Source: an uncultured Clostridia bacterium
GTDB lineage: Bacteria; Bacillota; Clostridia; Oscillospirales; Oscillospiraceae
Reading direction: 5' to 3'
NCBI GenBank assembly: GCA_947367115.1
Contig: CANBCW010000017.1
Coordinates: 1 to 37,561 of the forward strand
Length of the DNA stretch: 37,561 nucleotides
The position numbers and the translations under genes were made by a program. Under the pieces are notes generated by a model that did no database searches, was not told where the DNA came from, and was given only the letters and a program-made list of their open reading frames with translations. This document shows, in pieces, positions 15,815-27,334 of this stretch. Every line of letters begins with the position of its first letter. Within the stretch, counting starts at the first letter, position 1.

Positions 15815-16702
15815 TTATTCGGTATAGCCGAAGTTGCGCACCAGGAAGTCACTGTCGCGCCAGTTTTCCTTGACCTTGACCCAAGTTGTCAGGTACACCT
15901 TCGTACCCATAAACCGCTCACAGTCGGTTCTGGCCTGTGAAGAGATCTTCTTCAGCATGGCTCCCTGTTTGCCAATGATAATGCCCTTATGGCTGGCCTT
16001 CTCGCAGTAAATGGTTGCGTCAATGTCAATGATGCCGTTGTCACGCTCTGTAAAGGTCGTGATCTCCACGGCTGTTCCGTGGGGGATCTCCTTCTCCAAA
16101 TTCCACAGCAGCTTTTCACGGATGATCTCTGCCATGACCTGCCGCTCGGGCTGGTCGGTGGTCACATCGTCCGGGAATAGGAAGGGGCTTTCGATTGCGT
16201 ACTTTTCGCACTCTGCCAGCAAAACATCCACGCCATCTCCGGTCTTAGCCGAAATGGGGATAATCGCGTCAAACGCACCAGTCTCAGAGTAGGCCGCAAT
16301 AACCTCCAGCAGCTTGTCCTTCTCCACCGTATCGATCTTGTTGATGGCAAGAATAGCGGGGGTGCGCTTAGCCTGAATGCTTTCGATCAGCGCTGCCTCC
16401 TGCGTACCGACAGAAGGAATCGGCTCGACAACAAGCACTGTCAGGTCAACATCCGCGATGGAATCCTTCACGGCATTGACCATGTAATCACCCAGCTTGG
16501 TTCTGGGCTTATGGAAGCCAGGCGTGTCCACAAACACGAATTGACTGTTGCCGCGTGTCAGGATGCCGCAGATACGGTTACGCGTTGTCTGAGGCTTATT
16601 GGAAACAATGGCGATCTTCTCACCAACAAGATGATTAGTCAGGGTGGACTTGCCCACGTTGGGCCGTCCGGCGATGGTAATGATGGCTGTTTTGGTATTC
16701 AT
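15815..16702 (-). CDS. era: GTPase Era
   Basis: The 295-residue GTPase binds the 3' end of 16S rRNA and couples 30S maturation to growth. The G domain has G1 GRPNVGKST (12-20), G3 DTPG (about 59-62), G4 NKID (about 121-124) and G5 SAK. The C-terminal KH RNA-binding domain has GIIIGKQGAMLKKI near 240-253. AAGGAG precedes ATG 16702. It is 10 nt after ybeY, the usual ribosome-maturation pairing; the dgkA or cdd genes often found between them are absent. Confidence 0.97.
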   Translation of the reverse strand: MNTKTAIITIAGRPNVGKSTLTNHLVGEKIAIVSNKPQTTRNRICGILTRGNSQFVFVDTPGFHKPRTKLGDYMVNAVKDSIADVDLTVLVVEPIPSVGTQEAALIESIQAKRTPAILAINKIDTVEKDKLLEVIAAYSETGAFDAIIPISAKTGDGVDVLLAECEKYAIESPFLFPDDVTTDQPERQVMAEIIREKLLWNLEKEIPHGTAVEITTFTERDNGIIDIDATIYCEKASHKGIIIGKQGAMLKKISSQARTDCERFMGTKVYLTTWVKVKENWRDSDFLVRNFGYTE

Positions 16703-16712
16703 TTTTTTCTCC

Positions 16713-17216
16713 TTAATTTCGTGTCATTCCGGGTATTTCCGCGGCGATCGCTTCCTCCCGGGCGCGCATCTGTGCTTTCTGAGGGCCTTCATCCAGATGG
16801 TCATAGCCCAGCAGATGCAGCATGGAGTGGATCGTCAGGTACCCCACTTCCCTTTTCTCACTGTGACCAAACTCTTTCGCCTGGGCGCAGGCACGCTCCA
16901 GACTGATGCACATATCCCCCAGTGGGCACATTCCGCTCTCGGGATCTAAGTAAGGTGTCCAATCCTGCGGAGGATGTCCTGCCTCCAGTTCAAACATGGG
17001 AAAGCTCAAAACATCCGTAGGTCTATCAATATCCCGGCTGGCTTTGTTGATGACGTGGATGCCTTGGTCGTTGGTAACCAGGACATTGATCTCACAGGGG
17101 ACAGTCACCCCCTCAGCGGCCAGCGTTGCTTCGATACATTTGCGGATAATGCCGCTGATCGCCGGCTTTTTCAGGGTAAAAGCATCAAATGTCAGATTTA
17201 TCTTTATATTTTTCAT
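16713..17216 (-). CDS. ybeY: rRNA maturation endoribonuclease YbeY
   Basis: A 167-residue metal-dependent endoribonuclease needed for 16S rRNA 3' processing and ribosome quality control. The family motif H-x3-H-x5-H is seen as HSMLHLLGYDH near 123-133, and RPTDVLSFPMF near 69-79 is the conserved upstream segment. ATG 17216 has GAGG about 10 nt upstream within the end of phoH, and one base separates it from the phoH stop. The 33-residue longer frame to 17315 lies inside phoH and is rejected. Confidence 0.95.
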   Translation of the reverse strand: MKNIKINLTFDAFTLKKPAISGIIRKCIEATLAAEGVTVPCEINVLVTNDQGIHVINKASRDIDRPTDVLSFPMFELEAGHPPQDWTPYLDPESGMCPLGDMCISLERACAQAKEFGHSEKREVGYLTIHSMLHLLGYDHLDEGPQKAQMRAREEAIAAEIPGMTRN

Positions 17217-17217
17217 A

Positions 17218-18231
17218 TCATTTTTTCCTCTGATAACGGTTCTGGGAGTGGACAGATGGCTTTTTTTCTTCGGGCTTTGCCGCGCGTTCATAGGCGTTGA
17301 TGATCTCCTGCACAAGAGCGTGCCGCACCACGTCAGCTGATGTCAGCCGACAGATGGCGATATCATTGACACCATCCAATACCCGAATCGCATCCTTCAG
17401 GCCAGAGGTCTTGTCATCCGGCAGATCGATCTGGGTCACGTCACCAGTAATCACGATCTTTGATCCAAAGCCCAGACGAGTCAGGAACATCTTCATCTGT
17501 TCCTTGGTGGTATTCTGTGCTTCGTCCAGTATGATGAAACTGTCATCCAGCGTACGTCCGCGCATGTAGGCAAGCGGCGCTACTTCAATAGAGCCGCGTT
17601 CCTGATATTTCTGGAACGTCTCTGGGCCCAGCATGTCGTACAGCGCGTCATAAAGGGGACGCAGGTAGGGATCCACCTTATTCTGCAGATCTCCGGGCAG
17701 AAAGCCCAAACGTTCTCCTGCTTCTACCGCAGGCCGGGTCAGAACAATGCGGTTTACGGTTCGTTCCCGGAAAGCAGCAACCGCGGCAGCAACCGCAAGA
17801 TACGTCTTGCCGGTACCGGCCGGGCCGACACCAATGGTGACCGTATTCTTTTGGATGGCTTTCATATAAGTCTGCTGACCAACAGTCTTTGCTTTGATAG
17901 GCTTTCCTTTTGCAGTGATGCAGACCACATCCTTAGCCATCTGGGCTACCTGCTGGTCATTGCCCTCTTTGACAAGCGTAATAAGATATCGTACCCGCTG
18001 TTCATCGATCGATTCGCCCTTGGCAGCCAAAGACAGAAGTCCTTCCAGCGTCCGCACGGCCTTATCCACCGCCTCCTCGTCACCAGAAACCTTCAGCTCC
18101 GTTCCACGGTTGACGATGGATACCACCAATGCATCCTCAATCCGTTTAATATTCTCATCGAAGGAGCCGAATACTGTGATCAAATCTTCGACTCGCTCCG
18201 CATTAACTGTCCGTTCTATCAGTTTCCCCAT
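17218..18231 (-). CDS. phoH: PhoH-like ATPase (YbeZ type)
   Basis: The 337-residue P-loop protein is the usual partner of YbeY. An N-terminal KH-like region (about 1-70) precedes the PhoH ATPase domain with Walker A GVGPAGTGKTYLA near 132-144, Walker B FIILDEAQN near 225-233 and the downstream TGDVTQIDLP. It is predicted to act as an RNA helicase or ATPase in rRNA maturation. The basic C-terminal tail (RYQRKK) is variable. Its start overlaps the yqfD end by 29 nt, and GGAGGAG sits 13 nt upstream inside yqfD, so translation is probably coupled. Confidence 0.94.
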   Translation of the reverse strand: MGKLIERTVNAERVEDLITVFGSFDENIKRIEDALVVSIVNRGTELKVSGDEEAVDKAVRTLEGLLSLAAKGESIDEQRVRYLITLVKEGNDQQVAQMAKDVVCITAKGKPIKAKTVGQQTYMKAIQKNTVTIGVGPAGTGKTYLAVAAAVAAFRERTVNRIVLTRPAVEAGERLGFLPGDLQNKVDPYLRPLYDALYDMLGPETFQKYQERGSIEVAPLAYMRGRTLDDSFIILDEAQNTTKEQMKMFLTRLGFGSKIVITGDVTQIDLPDDKTSGLKDAIRVLDGVNDIAICRLTSADVVRHALVQEIINAYERAAKPEEKKPSVHSQNRYQRKK

Positions 18232-19411
18232 AATCGTCTAAGTTCTCCTCCAGCCGTGTTTTACCGATCATTTCCAGACATGCATACCGACCGTGCAAAC
18301 AGCAGATCCCATCTTGCCACTGAATGCTTTCTGTACGCTCTTCAATCTGACCGGCTGTCATCGTTCCGGTCAAATAGCGACCGGCAAATTCCGACAGTAT
18401 TGTCTCTGCCGTTTCATCGCTGACCTGAGCGGACTGTGTGTCATAATAAGTCCACACTTCCGTCACGAAAGCAATCGGCAGCTGAAAGCCGCCTGGCAGA
18501 GTGATATAATTCACCGAATACATTTTATCACAACTGGTATCGGAAATTCCACTATCTTTGTAGAAATTTATCTGTTTTTTTCCGATGATCAGACTGTATT
18601 TTCTCTCCTGACCGCTCATTTGCCCCCTCTGGCTGTATTCGGAGAGCATGACAGCCGTCAAAACGCGCTGAGTCTCGGCATAAACCTCCCCCTCAGACCG
18701 AGTCGCACGGATGCAGATTCCGCAATCTGTATAACCTGAGATCAGTACCTGTCCAGCCTTAACGGCCTGACCGACCTTGCACACAGGGTTTCCGTTCAGC
18801 ACGGTCAGCTCCCGAATAACCCCATCCCGCGCCGCAATGATACTGCTGACACCGCTCTTTATGGGGCTGTGCTCCGGCTCCGTTCGTTCCCGGACGGAAA
18901 TCACTGCACGGCACCCATATGTGTTGATACCGGCCCACTGCAGATCCGGAATCGCCTCCAGCAGTGCATTCTTCATTTGTTCACTGCGCACTTCCCGGCG
19001 GATAGAACCAAATCCAATGCCGCAGCTTTCTGCCTTTTCAAGAATCAGTCTGGCAGGAATCGATGTATTGCCTTCCACTTCAACAAAATAAATATGGGTC
19101 GGTAAATAAATGCTCAGCCCCAGGATCAAAAGAATACCCAGCACCAAGACAGGCCGTCGTAACAGCTGTCTAACCGCCCAATAAAGTCCCTGACGACCAT
19201 AGAATGACAGACGCTCTCCTCTTTTCTTCGCAAGAAGCCGCAGTCTTCTGTAATCCTTGCGCTGCAGCTCGAACCGAAGGGTTAGATCTCCGTCCTGCCG
19301 TGCATGATACACTGCGATCCCAGTGTCGTTAATGGCCCGCAGAGCTCCAGCAGGATCAGCACTGATAAGCTCCACCTCAACCGTACCCGAAAGTGATCTC
19401 CAGAAATCCAT
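18203..19411 (-). CDS. yqfD: sporulation protein YqfD
   Basis: The 402-residue protein of spore formers is expressed in the mother cell under sigma-E in Bacillus. It has an N-terminal cytoplasmic domain, one membrane helix at about 90-112 (VLVLGILLILGLSIYLP) and a long extracytoplasmic region with the family pattern VEGNTSIPARLILEKAESCGI and the acylphosphatase-like and biotinyl-like fold region AARDGVIRELTVLNGNPVCKVGQAVKAG. It starts one base after yqfC, using an AGGAGG encoded by the last yqfC codons. The molecular role is unknown. Confidence 0.92.
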   Translation of the reverse strand: MDFWRSLSGTVEVELISADPAGALRAINDTGIAVYHARQDGDLTLRFELQRKDYRRLRLLAKKRGERLSFYGRQGLYWAVRQLLRRPVLVLGILLILGLSIYLPTHIYFVEVEGNTSIPARLILEKAESCGIGFGSIRREVRSEQMKNALLEAIPDLQWAGINTYGCRAVISVRERTEPEHSPIKSGVSSIIAARDGVIRELTVLNGNPVCKVGQAVKAGQVLISGYTDCGICIRATRSEGEVYAETQRVLTAVMLSEYSQRGQMSGQERKYSLIIGKKQINFYKDSGISDTSCDKMYSVNYITLPGGFQLPIAFVTEVWTYYDTQSAQVSDETAETILSEFAGRYLTGTMTAGQIEERTESIQWQDGICCLHGRYACLEMIGKTRLEENLDDYGETDRTDS

Positions 19412-19412
19412 G

Positions 19413-19694
19413 TCAGCGCCTCCTGATGATACTTACCGAGTCGATTCGTCCTGTAATCACCAATTGCTCCGCCGTCATACAGGCCAGCTCCAGGCACCCG
19501 CCGCAAACGCATAAATAACCATAACGCACCTTGACCTGTATCTTCTCCCGGCCGTATTCCGTGACACCACCATGATGTTCAATGAGTACCCGGCGGTCTC
19601 CGTAAAGCTCCACAAGCGGCTGCCCCGGGAACGCTTCTCCCTGCAGATCCGTCGAGTCCGCAAGGCGTTCGATCCAACCCCGACGCTTGACCAT
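19413..19694 (-). CDS. yqfC: YabP/YqfC family sporulation protein
   Basis: A 93-residue protein of the YabP/YqfC family, predicted to be mostly beta strand (GQPLVELYGDRRVLIEHHGGVTEY, then YGYLCVCGG). In Bacillus yqfC and yqfD form a sigma-E-controlled operon, and the same order is kept here. ATG 19694 has AAAGGAGG 7 nt upstream. The frame extended to 19820 runs into the divergent ylbJ gene and is rejected. Confidence 0.92.
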   Translation of the reverse strand: MVKRRGWIERLADSTDLQGEAFPGQPLVELYGDRRVLIEHHGGVTEYGREKIQVKVRYGYLCVCGGCLELACMTAEQLVITGRIDSVSIIRRR

Positions 19695-19777
19695 AGCAGC
19701 ACCTCCTTTGAGACAGTCTATGAAGGCCGAGGGATGATTTGAACCGGACACGCATAGGATCTTCTGAGGTGGTGGAC

Positions 19778-20776
19778 ATGAACAGACGCGCAAATACGAT
19801 AACAGGCATAGCCGCGGCAATAGGGATCGCTCTTCTTATTTTGGACAGCAAGTCCGCTCTGGCAGGAGCCCAGAGTGGTGTAGAACTATGTATCCGGACG
19901 GTAATTCCATCCCTGTTTCCGTTTTTTCTTTTTTCTATTCTTCTTACGACATCCCTGGTTGGACACCGTATCCCATTTTTACGCCCAATCCGCCGACTGT
20001 GCCAAATTCCGGAGGGTGCGGAATCGCTTCTGATCGCGGGTTTTCTGGGCGGATATCCGGTCGGCGCCCAGTGCGTCAGCCAGGCCTTTGCGTCCGGACA
20101 GCTCACGCATGCGGATGCCCGGCGGCTTTTAGCCTTTTGCAGCAACTGCGGCCCGGCATTTTTGTTTGGAATGGCAGCCACTCTGTTTTCTGAATGGTGG
20201 GCGCCATGGGCGTTGTGGGGAATCCATATTGTCAGCGCCCTCTGTGTTGGGGCACTGATACCGGGCAAAGCCGGAAGCTGCTCAATGCAGATCAGAGCCA
20301 CGCTCTCCCCTGTTCATGCATTGAACCGATCTGTACGGATCATGGCCGGAGTCTGCGGCTGGGTGGTGATCTTTCGAGTGCTGATTGCATTTCTCGACCG
20401 CTGGATTTTCTGGTATCTGCCGACTGAAGCGCAAACGGCCCTCATTGGGCTTCTGGAGTTGTCGAACGGCTGCCTGGCACTGTATCGCATTGAAGACATC
20501 AGCCTACGGTTCATACTGTGTGCAGGCTTTCTCGGCTTTGGAGGACTATGTGTTACCATGCAGACCCATTCTGTTGTTACGAATGGGTTGGATTCGAGCC
20601 TGTATTTCCCGGGGAAAGTCCTGCATTGCTGCATTAGTCTGATTCTTGCAGGTCTTGTACAGGGCTGCCGTGTGCCTATACTCTTGATTGTACCGCTTTT
20701 GATTGGTGTGCCATGCGCTTTGTTTCTGCGAAAAATCCAAAAAAGAGGTAGAAATCTGCAGGCAGTTGGTGTATAA
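19778..20776 (+). CDS. ylbJ: sporulation integral membrane protein YlbJ-like
   Basis: A protein of 332 residues with about eight membrane segments and the nucleoside-recognition/YlbJ signatures: an AGFLGGYPVGAQ loop near 86-97 and a CSNCGPAFLFGMA segment near 120-132. YlbJ acts in the mother cell and is required for dipicolinic acid transport or spore cortex in Bacillus. ATG 19778 follows GAGGTGG by 6 nt. It is divergent from yqfC and probably forms an operon with the small cysteine-rich gene. Paralogues of this family (SpoVV/YlbJ, SpmA/B) are hard to separate, so the gene symbol is tentative. Confidence 0.8.
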   Translation: MNRRANTITGIAAAIGIALLILDSKSALAGAQSGVELCIRTVIPSLFPFFLFSILLTTSLVGHRIPFLRPIRRLCQIPEGAESLLIAGFLGGYPVGAQCVSQAFASGQLTHADARRLLAFCSNCGPAFLFGMAATLFSEWWAPWALWGIHIVSALCVGALIPGKAGSCSMQIRATLSPVHALNRSVRIMAGVCGWVVIFRVLIAFLDRWIFWYLPTEAQTALIGLLELSNGCLALYRIEDISLRFILCAGFLGFGGLCVTMQTHSVVTNGLDSSLYFPGKVLHCCISLILAGLVQGCRVPILLIVPLLIGVPCALFLRKIQKRGRNLQAVGV

Positions 20777-20808
20777 TCATGTCAATTCATAAATGTGAGG
20801 TCAAAATC

Positions 20809-21018
20809 ATGCTGTTCCGAAAGAAAATTCCCCGCTCCTGCACCTACTGTGCCAACGGCACACAGATCGATGAAGATCAAATTCTATGCATCAAGCGCGG
20901 TGTGGTCGCGGAAACCGATAAATGCCGCAAATTCAAATACGATCCTTGTAAGCGTATTCCATCCAAGCCCAAGGCGCTGGATTTCAGCAAATATAACGAG
21001 CACGATTTCTCTCTATAA
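20809..21018 (+). CDS. small cysteine-rich protein of unknown function
   Basis: The 69-residue protein starts MLFRKKIPRSCTYCANG and has five cysteines: a CxxC pair at about 11-14, then Cys27, Cys39 and Cys47, a spacing suited to zinc or a redox centre. It is basic, with no membrane helix. The C-terminus LDFSKYNEHDFSL is acidic and looks like a conserved end. ATG 20809 has GAGG 8 nt upstream, better than ATG 20779. It lies 32 nt after ylbJ and is probably cotranscribed. I recall similar unnamed proteins in Clostridia but cannot assign a function. Confidence 0.7.
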   Translation: MLFRKKIPRSCTYCANGTQIDEDQILCIKRGVVAETDKCRKFKYDPCKRIPSKPKALDFSKYNEHDFSL

Positions 21019-21025
21019 TTGCACC

Positions 21026-21055
21026 AAAAAGCCGGAAAGCAACGCTTTCCGGCTT
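21026..21055 (-). terminator. terminator of ligA, convergent with the small Cys-rich gene
   Basis: AAGCCGGAAAGC and GCTTTCCGGCTT form a near-perfect stem followed by a T-run on the minus strand. On the plus strand the T-run is short. Confidence 0.8.
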
Positions 21056-21061
21056 AACGCA

Positions 21062-23651
<2,590 letters not shown>

Positions 23652-23705
23652 TCAATGCCCCCTTTGGGATATATTCCCTTGAAAGCATATGTATGAAAAC
23701 TGTGT

Positions 23706-26126
23706 TTATGACAGCTTTTTCATGTGAGACGATGCAGTCTTTGCCATGAGCTTCTTGGTGCCGATCTGATCGAAGGCAATCTCCAACAGCGCATCGCCCC
23801 CCATCTTCATAACAGACAGTACAAGTCCTCTGCCAAATGCTGCGTGCTGCACCATATCCCCCTTATTCAGCTCCAGATAGGCAGCTTTTGTGGGCGCAGA
23901 GCTGAACACTGAAGTCTCGCTTTTGCGGTATTCCTCTCGCCGTGCCTCCCATACGGAATTTGAGCGAGAGGGGTACTCTCGATGACCGCCATAAGCAGCC
24001 TGCTCTGTCCGGGGATGGTAGCCGCCCTTTTTCACCGTATATTCCTCCGGAATCTCTTTCAGAAACCGGGATGGCAGAGCGGCATTCGTGCGTCCGTATA
24101 GCATACGCTGCCGGGCATGGGAAATGGTCAGCGTCTGCTTGGCGCGGGTAATCGCGACATAACACAGCCGCCTCTCTTCCTCCATCTCCTCCCCATCACC
24201 GATGGCGCGCATCCCAGGGAAGAGTCCATCCTCGAACCCAACAAGGAAGACATGGGGGAACTCCAGCCCCTTAGCGGAGTGCATGGTCATCATAACCACC
24301 GCGTCATCCCCATCGTTAAACTCTTCGATATCGGTATACAGAGAAACCTCTTCCAAAAAGCCCGCCAAAGTGGGACTATCGGTGTTCTCGATATAGGAAT
24401 TGATGCTGGAGCGAAGTTCCCTGACGTTTTCCAGCCGTGTTTTATTTTCCTCTGTAGGCTTCAGTTCCAGCATGTCCGCATAGCCTGTCCGATGCATGAC
24501 CTCATCATAGAACTCCGGCAAGCTCATTCCGTCCTCCAGAAGCTGCGCGAGCTGTTCGATCATTACGGTGAACTGCATCAGCTTTGCTGCCGGTTTCTCA
24601 AGCGGACCGTAGGAATAAGGATCCGATACCACGCTGTACAGTGGAATATCTGCCGCCTGTGCCAGACGCTCAGCGGTTTCAACCGTCTTTGCGCCCAATC
24701 CTCTCGGCGGATTGTTAATGATCCGCTTCAAGCGCAGATCGTCCGCCCGATTGTTGATAACACACAAATAGGCCAGCATGTCCTTGATCTCCGCACGATC
24801 AAAAAAGCGGGTGCCGCCGATGATGCGATACGGAATCCCATTGCGCTTGAATGCATATTCCATTGCGTTGGACTGCGCATTGGTGCGGTATAAAATGGCA
24901 TAGTTTCCCCAATTCCTGCCCCTGGATTTGGAGATAATCTGGCTTGCCACAAAGTTGGCTTCCGTCCCCTCGTCGCTGGCTTCGTAGATCGTCACAGGGT
25001 CGCCAGCTCCGTTGGCTGTCCATAGACGTTTTCCCTTGCGGCCCAGATTGTGCGCTATAACAGAGTTCGCGGCGTTCAAAATGGACTGAGTAGAGCGATA
25101 ATTCTGCTCCAACCGGATGGTTCGGCTTCCACGGAACTGCTTTTCAAAATTTAGAATGTTTTCAATTGTCGCACCACGGAAACGGTAAATACTCTGGTCG
25201 TCATCGCCCACCACGCAGATATTTTCATATCCGCCCGCCAGCAGGCTGGTCAGCCGGTACTGCATATGATTGGTGTCCTGATACTCATCCACCAGAACGT
25301 AACGGAACTTCCGCTGATAATAGGCACGGATATCCTCGTTCTCCTGCAGCAGCTTAACCGTAAGGAAGATGATATCATCAAAATCCAGCGCATTGTTTTC
25401 CTTCAAACGCTGCTGATAAGTCTTATAGGCTCTGGCAATATGCAGAGCCCGCAGATCGTTGACATTTTCCGCCCGCTCCAGCATTCGTTCCGGGGTAGTC
25501 ATGGCATCCTTCTCCCGGCTGATGGCACCGAGGACATACTTGACCGGGAAGGTCTTGTCATCCAGCCCCATATCCTTGATGATCTCCTTCATCACTCGTT
25601 CAGAGTCGGAGGTGTCATAGATTGTGAAGTGGCCGGTGTAACCCAAACGGTCAATATCACGCCGCAGGATACGGCAGCAGGCGGAATGGAAGGTCATTGC
25701 CCACACGTCCTGCGCGCGGCTGTCCAGCATCCGAACCAAACGATCCTTCAGTTCATTCGCCGCCTTGTTGGTGAACGTTATGGCGATAATGCTCCAAGGC
25801 GCGGCAGGATTGACCGCGCAAAGCAAGTCCGCTCGATGACGGTCCAGGTCAGAAAGAGGCTCTTTCAGATTTTCCAGAAATTCCAGATCATCTTCCGTCA
25901 CGGTATCCGGAATCAAATCGGAGTCACTGCCGCTGCCGAACCGGATCAGGTTGGCAATCCGATTGATCAGGACTGTCGTCTTGCCGCTGCCGGCACCGGC
26001 CAGCAGAAGCAGCGGTCCTTCTGTGGTCAATACCGCCTGACGCTGCATTTCATTTAAATCAGAAAATTGCGCGGCGATGTAATTGCGCCGAGCCGCAAGA
26101 AATCGTGTCTCAAATCCTTCAATCAT
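23706..26126 (-). CDS. pcrA: ATP-dependent DNA helicase PcrA/UvrD
   Basis: An 806-residue superfamily 1A 3'-5' helicase used in repair and plasmid replication. Motifs are in order: Q motif LNEMQRQAV, Walker A AGAGSGKTT near 44-52, ITFTNKAANELK (Ia), Walker B LVDEYQDTN (II), DDDQSIYRFRGA (III), LEQNYRS (IV), TMHSAKGLEF (V) and VAITRAKQTL (VI). A Tudor-like C-terminal end (GDMVQHAAFGRGLVLSV) is the RNA polymerase-binding module typical of PcrA. The acidic insert after IRFG (residues ~65-90) lies between motifs I and Ia. Only a weak ribosome site (GGTG) precedes ATG 26126. Confidence 0.95.
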   Translation of the reverse strand: MIEGFETRFLAARRNYIAAQFSDLNEMQRQAVLTTEGPLLLLAGAGSGKTTVLINRIANLIRFGSGSDSDLIPDTVTEDDLEFLENLKEPLSDLDRHRADLLCAVNPAAPWSIIAITFTNKAANELKDRLVRMLDSRAQDVWAMTFHSACCRILRRDIDRLGYTGHFTIYDTSDSERVMKEIIKDMGLDDKTFPVKYVLGAISREKDAMTTPERMLERAENVNDLRALHIARAYKTYQQRLKENNALDFDDIIFLTVKLLQENEDIRAYYQRKFRYVLVDEYQDTNHMQYRLTSLLAGGYENICVVGDDDQSIYRFRGATIENILNFEKQFRGSRTIRLEQNYRSTQSILNAANSVIAHNLGRKGKRLWTANGAGDPVTIYEASDEGTEANFVASQIISKSRGRNWGNYAILYRTNAQSNAMEYAFKRNGIPYRIIGGTRFFDRAEIKDMLAYLCVINNRADDLRLKRIINNPPRGLGAKTVETAERLAQAADIPLYSVVSDPYSYGPLEKPAAKLMQFTVMIEQLAQLLEDGMSLPEFYDEVMHRTGYADMLELKPTEENKTRLENVRELRSSINSYIENTDSPTLAGFLEEVSLYTDIEEFNDGDDAVVMMTMHSAKGLEFPHVFLVGFEDGLFPGMRAIGDGEEMEEERRLCYVAITRAKQTLTISHARQRMLYGRTNAALPSRFLKEIPEEYTVKKGGYHPRTEQAAYGGHREYPSRSNSVWEARREEYRKSETSVFSSAPTKAAYLELNKGDMVQHAAFGRGLVLSVMKMGGDALLEIAFDQIGTKKLMAKTASSHMKKLS

Positions 26127-26156
26127 ATAAGCACCATCTATCTATGTAATGCTCCT

Positions 26157-26185
26157 ATTTTAGCGCATTTATCTCCAAAGGTAAA
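26157..26185 (-). promoter_or_regulatory. promoter of pcrA
   Basis: On the minus strand TTTACC (26185-26180) and TAAAAT (26162-26157) are separated by 17 nt, with a start near 26150. This lets the helicase gene be expressed apart from the sporulation operon just upstream. Confidence 0.5.
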
Positions 26186-26198
26186 GGTCTAATTTCAA

Positions 26199-26903
26199 CT
26201 AAACCAACAGTTCCCTCAGATGTGAAAGCGCTTTCTTTTCAATTCTGGACACCTGCACTTGGCTTACATCCAGCACTTTTGAGACGCGTTCCTGCGTCAG
26301 ACCATGGAAATAACGTAATTTGATCACAAGACCTTCCCGCTCGGGAAGTCTGTCGATGGCTTGCCGCAGAGCGATGCGTTCCAAGAGCTTCTCCTCGGAT
26401 TCCGTGTCCGTCAGGACATTTTCAAGAGAGAATCCTTCCTCTCCCAGTTCTCGGTTGATCGATTCAGTGGCAGCAGTCGCTGTCTCAGCAAGGGCAATCT
26501 CTTCCGGAGTGAAGCCGGTCTGCCGGGCGATCTCCTGAATGGTTGGTTCCCGCCCCAGCGCAGTCGTCAAATGATTTCTCATTGACTTGATGGATGCCGC
26601 CTGCTCTTTCAGAGTCCGGGATACCTTGATTGCTCCGTCATCCCGAAGGAACCGCCGGATCTCTCCAGCGATCTTCGGCACAGCATAGGTAGAAAATTGT
26701 GTCCCGAATTCCAGATTAAAACCTTCTACCGCCTTCAAAAATCCAAGACATCCCAACTGATACAGATCATCCGTTTCCGTTCCCCGCCCGATAAAGCGGC
26801 GTGCAACAGACCAGATCAGGCCGGAGTTTTCGTTGATCAGCGTCTCCCCTGCCTCCCGATCTCCGGCCTGTACCAGTCGGATCAGATCTTCCGTCCGGCT
26901 CAT
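26199..26903 (-). CDS. sigF: sporulation sigma factor SigF
   Basis: The 234-residue sigma-70 family factor controls early forespore genes. Region 2 spans about 25-95 (DDLYQLGCLGFLKAVEGF, FSTYAVPKIAGEIRRFLRDDG), region 3 about 110-160, and region 4 carries a helix-turn-helix (LTQERVSKVLDVSQVQVSRIEKKAL) at about 200-225. The gene overlaps spoIIAB by 4 nt (ATGA) in the standard spoIIAA-spoIIAB-sigF order, which separates it from the closely related SigG. Confidence 0.96.
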   Translation of the reverse strand: MSRTEDLIRLVQAGDREAGETLINENSGLIWSVARRFIGRGTETDDLYQLGCLGFLKAVEGFNLEFGTQFSTYAVPKIAGEIRRFLRDDGAIKVSRTLKEQAASIKSMRNHLTTALGREPTIQEIARQTGFTPEEIALAETATAATESINRELGEEGFSLENVLTDTESEEKLLERIALRQAIDRLPEREGLVIKLRYFHGLTQERVSKVLDVSQVQVSRIEKKALSHLRELLV

Positions 26904-27334
26904 TTTCTGCGCTGCAGCTTCCGCCGCATATGTACGGTGGTTCCTTTACCCGGCTCCGAAGTGATATCCAAGTTGGTCATAAAGCTCTCCATGATGGTAA
27001 AGCCCATGCCGCTGCGATCCATTCCTCCGGTGGTAAACATGGGCTTCCGGGCCTGCTCAATGTCGGAAATACCGATTCCCTTGTCCTTAACCACGATATC
27101 CAGTGTCTGTCCCTTGAGGATACGGCAGCGCACCGTAACAGTCCCCAGCTCATCCGGATAGGCATGTACAATGCAGTTGGTCACCGCTTCCGATACGGCC
27201 GTGCGGATATCCCCCAGTTCCTCCATAGTTGGATCTAACTGTGCCGCAAAGCATGCAACCGCCGACCGGGCAAATGCCTCATTACAGGATTTGCTGGGAA
27301 ATTCCAGCGTCATATAGTTTTCGAATTTCATCAT
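26900..27334 (-). CDS. spoIIAB: anti-sigma F factor and kinase SpoIIAB
   Basis: The 144-residue GHKL-fold serine kinase holds SigF inactive and phosphorylates SpoIIAA. The N box EAVTNCIVHAY is near 49-59, the G1 box VVKDKGIGISD near 80-90 and the G2 box GGMDRSGMGFTIM near 102-115. Two adjacent ATGs (27334 and 27331) follow GGAGG by 4 and 7 nt; either may be used. It overlaps the spoIIAA stop codon (GTATGATG), so the three genes are coupled. Confidence 0.95.
   Translation of the reverse strand: MMKFENYMTLEFPSKSCNEAFARSAVACFAAQLDPTMEELGDIRTAVSEAVTNCIVHAYPDELGTVTVRCRILKGQTLDIVVKDKGIGISDIEQARKPMFTTGGMDRSGMGFTIMESFMTNLDITSEPGKGTTVHMRRKLQRRK

Noticed and set aside
16745..16812. Missing dgkA or cdd between ybeY and era
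   Set aside because: The order varies widely among Clostridia, so absence from this locus says little.
19715..19760. Pair of divergent CATAnnnT boxes between yqfC and ylbJ that resemble sigma-E -10 elements
   Set aside because: The -35 matches are poor with 13-base spacing, and the implied start sites would fall on the ribosome binding sites of both genes.
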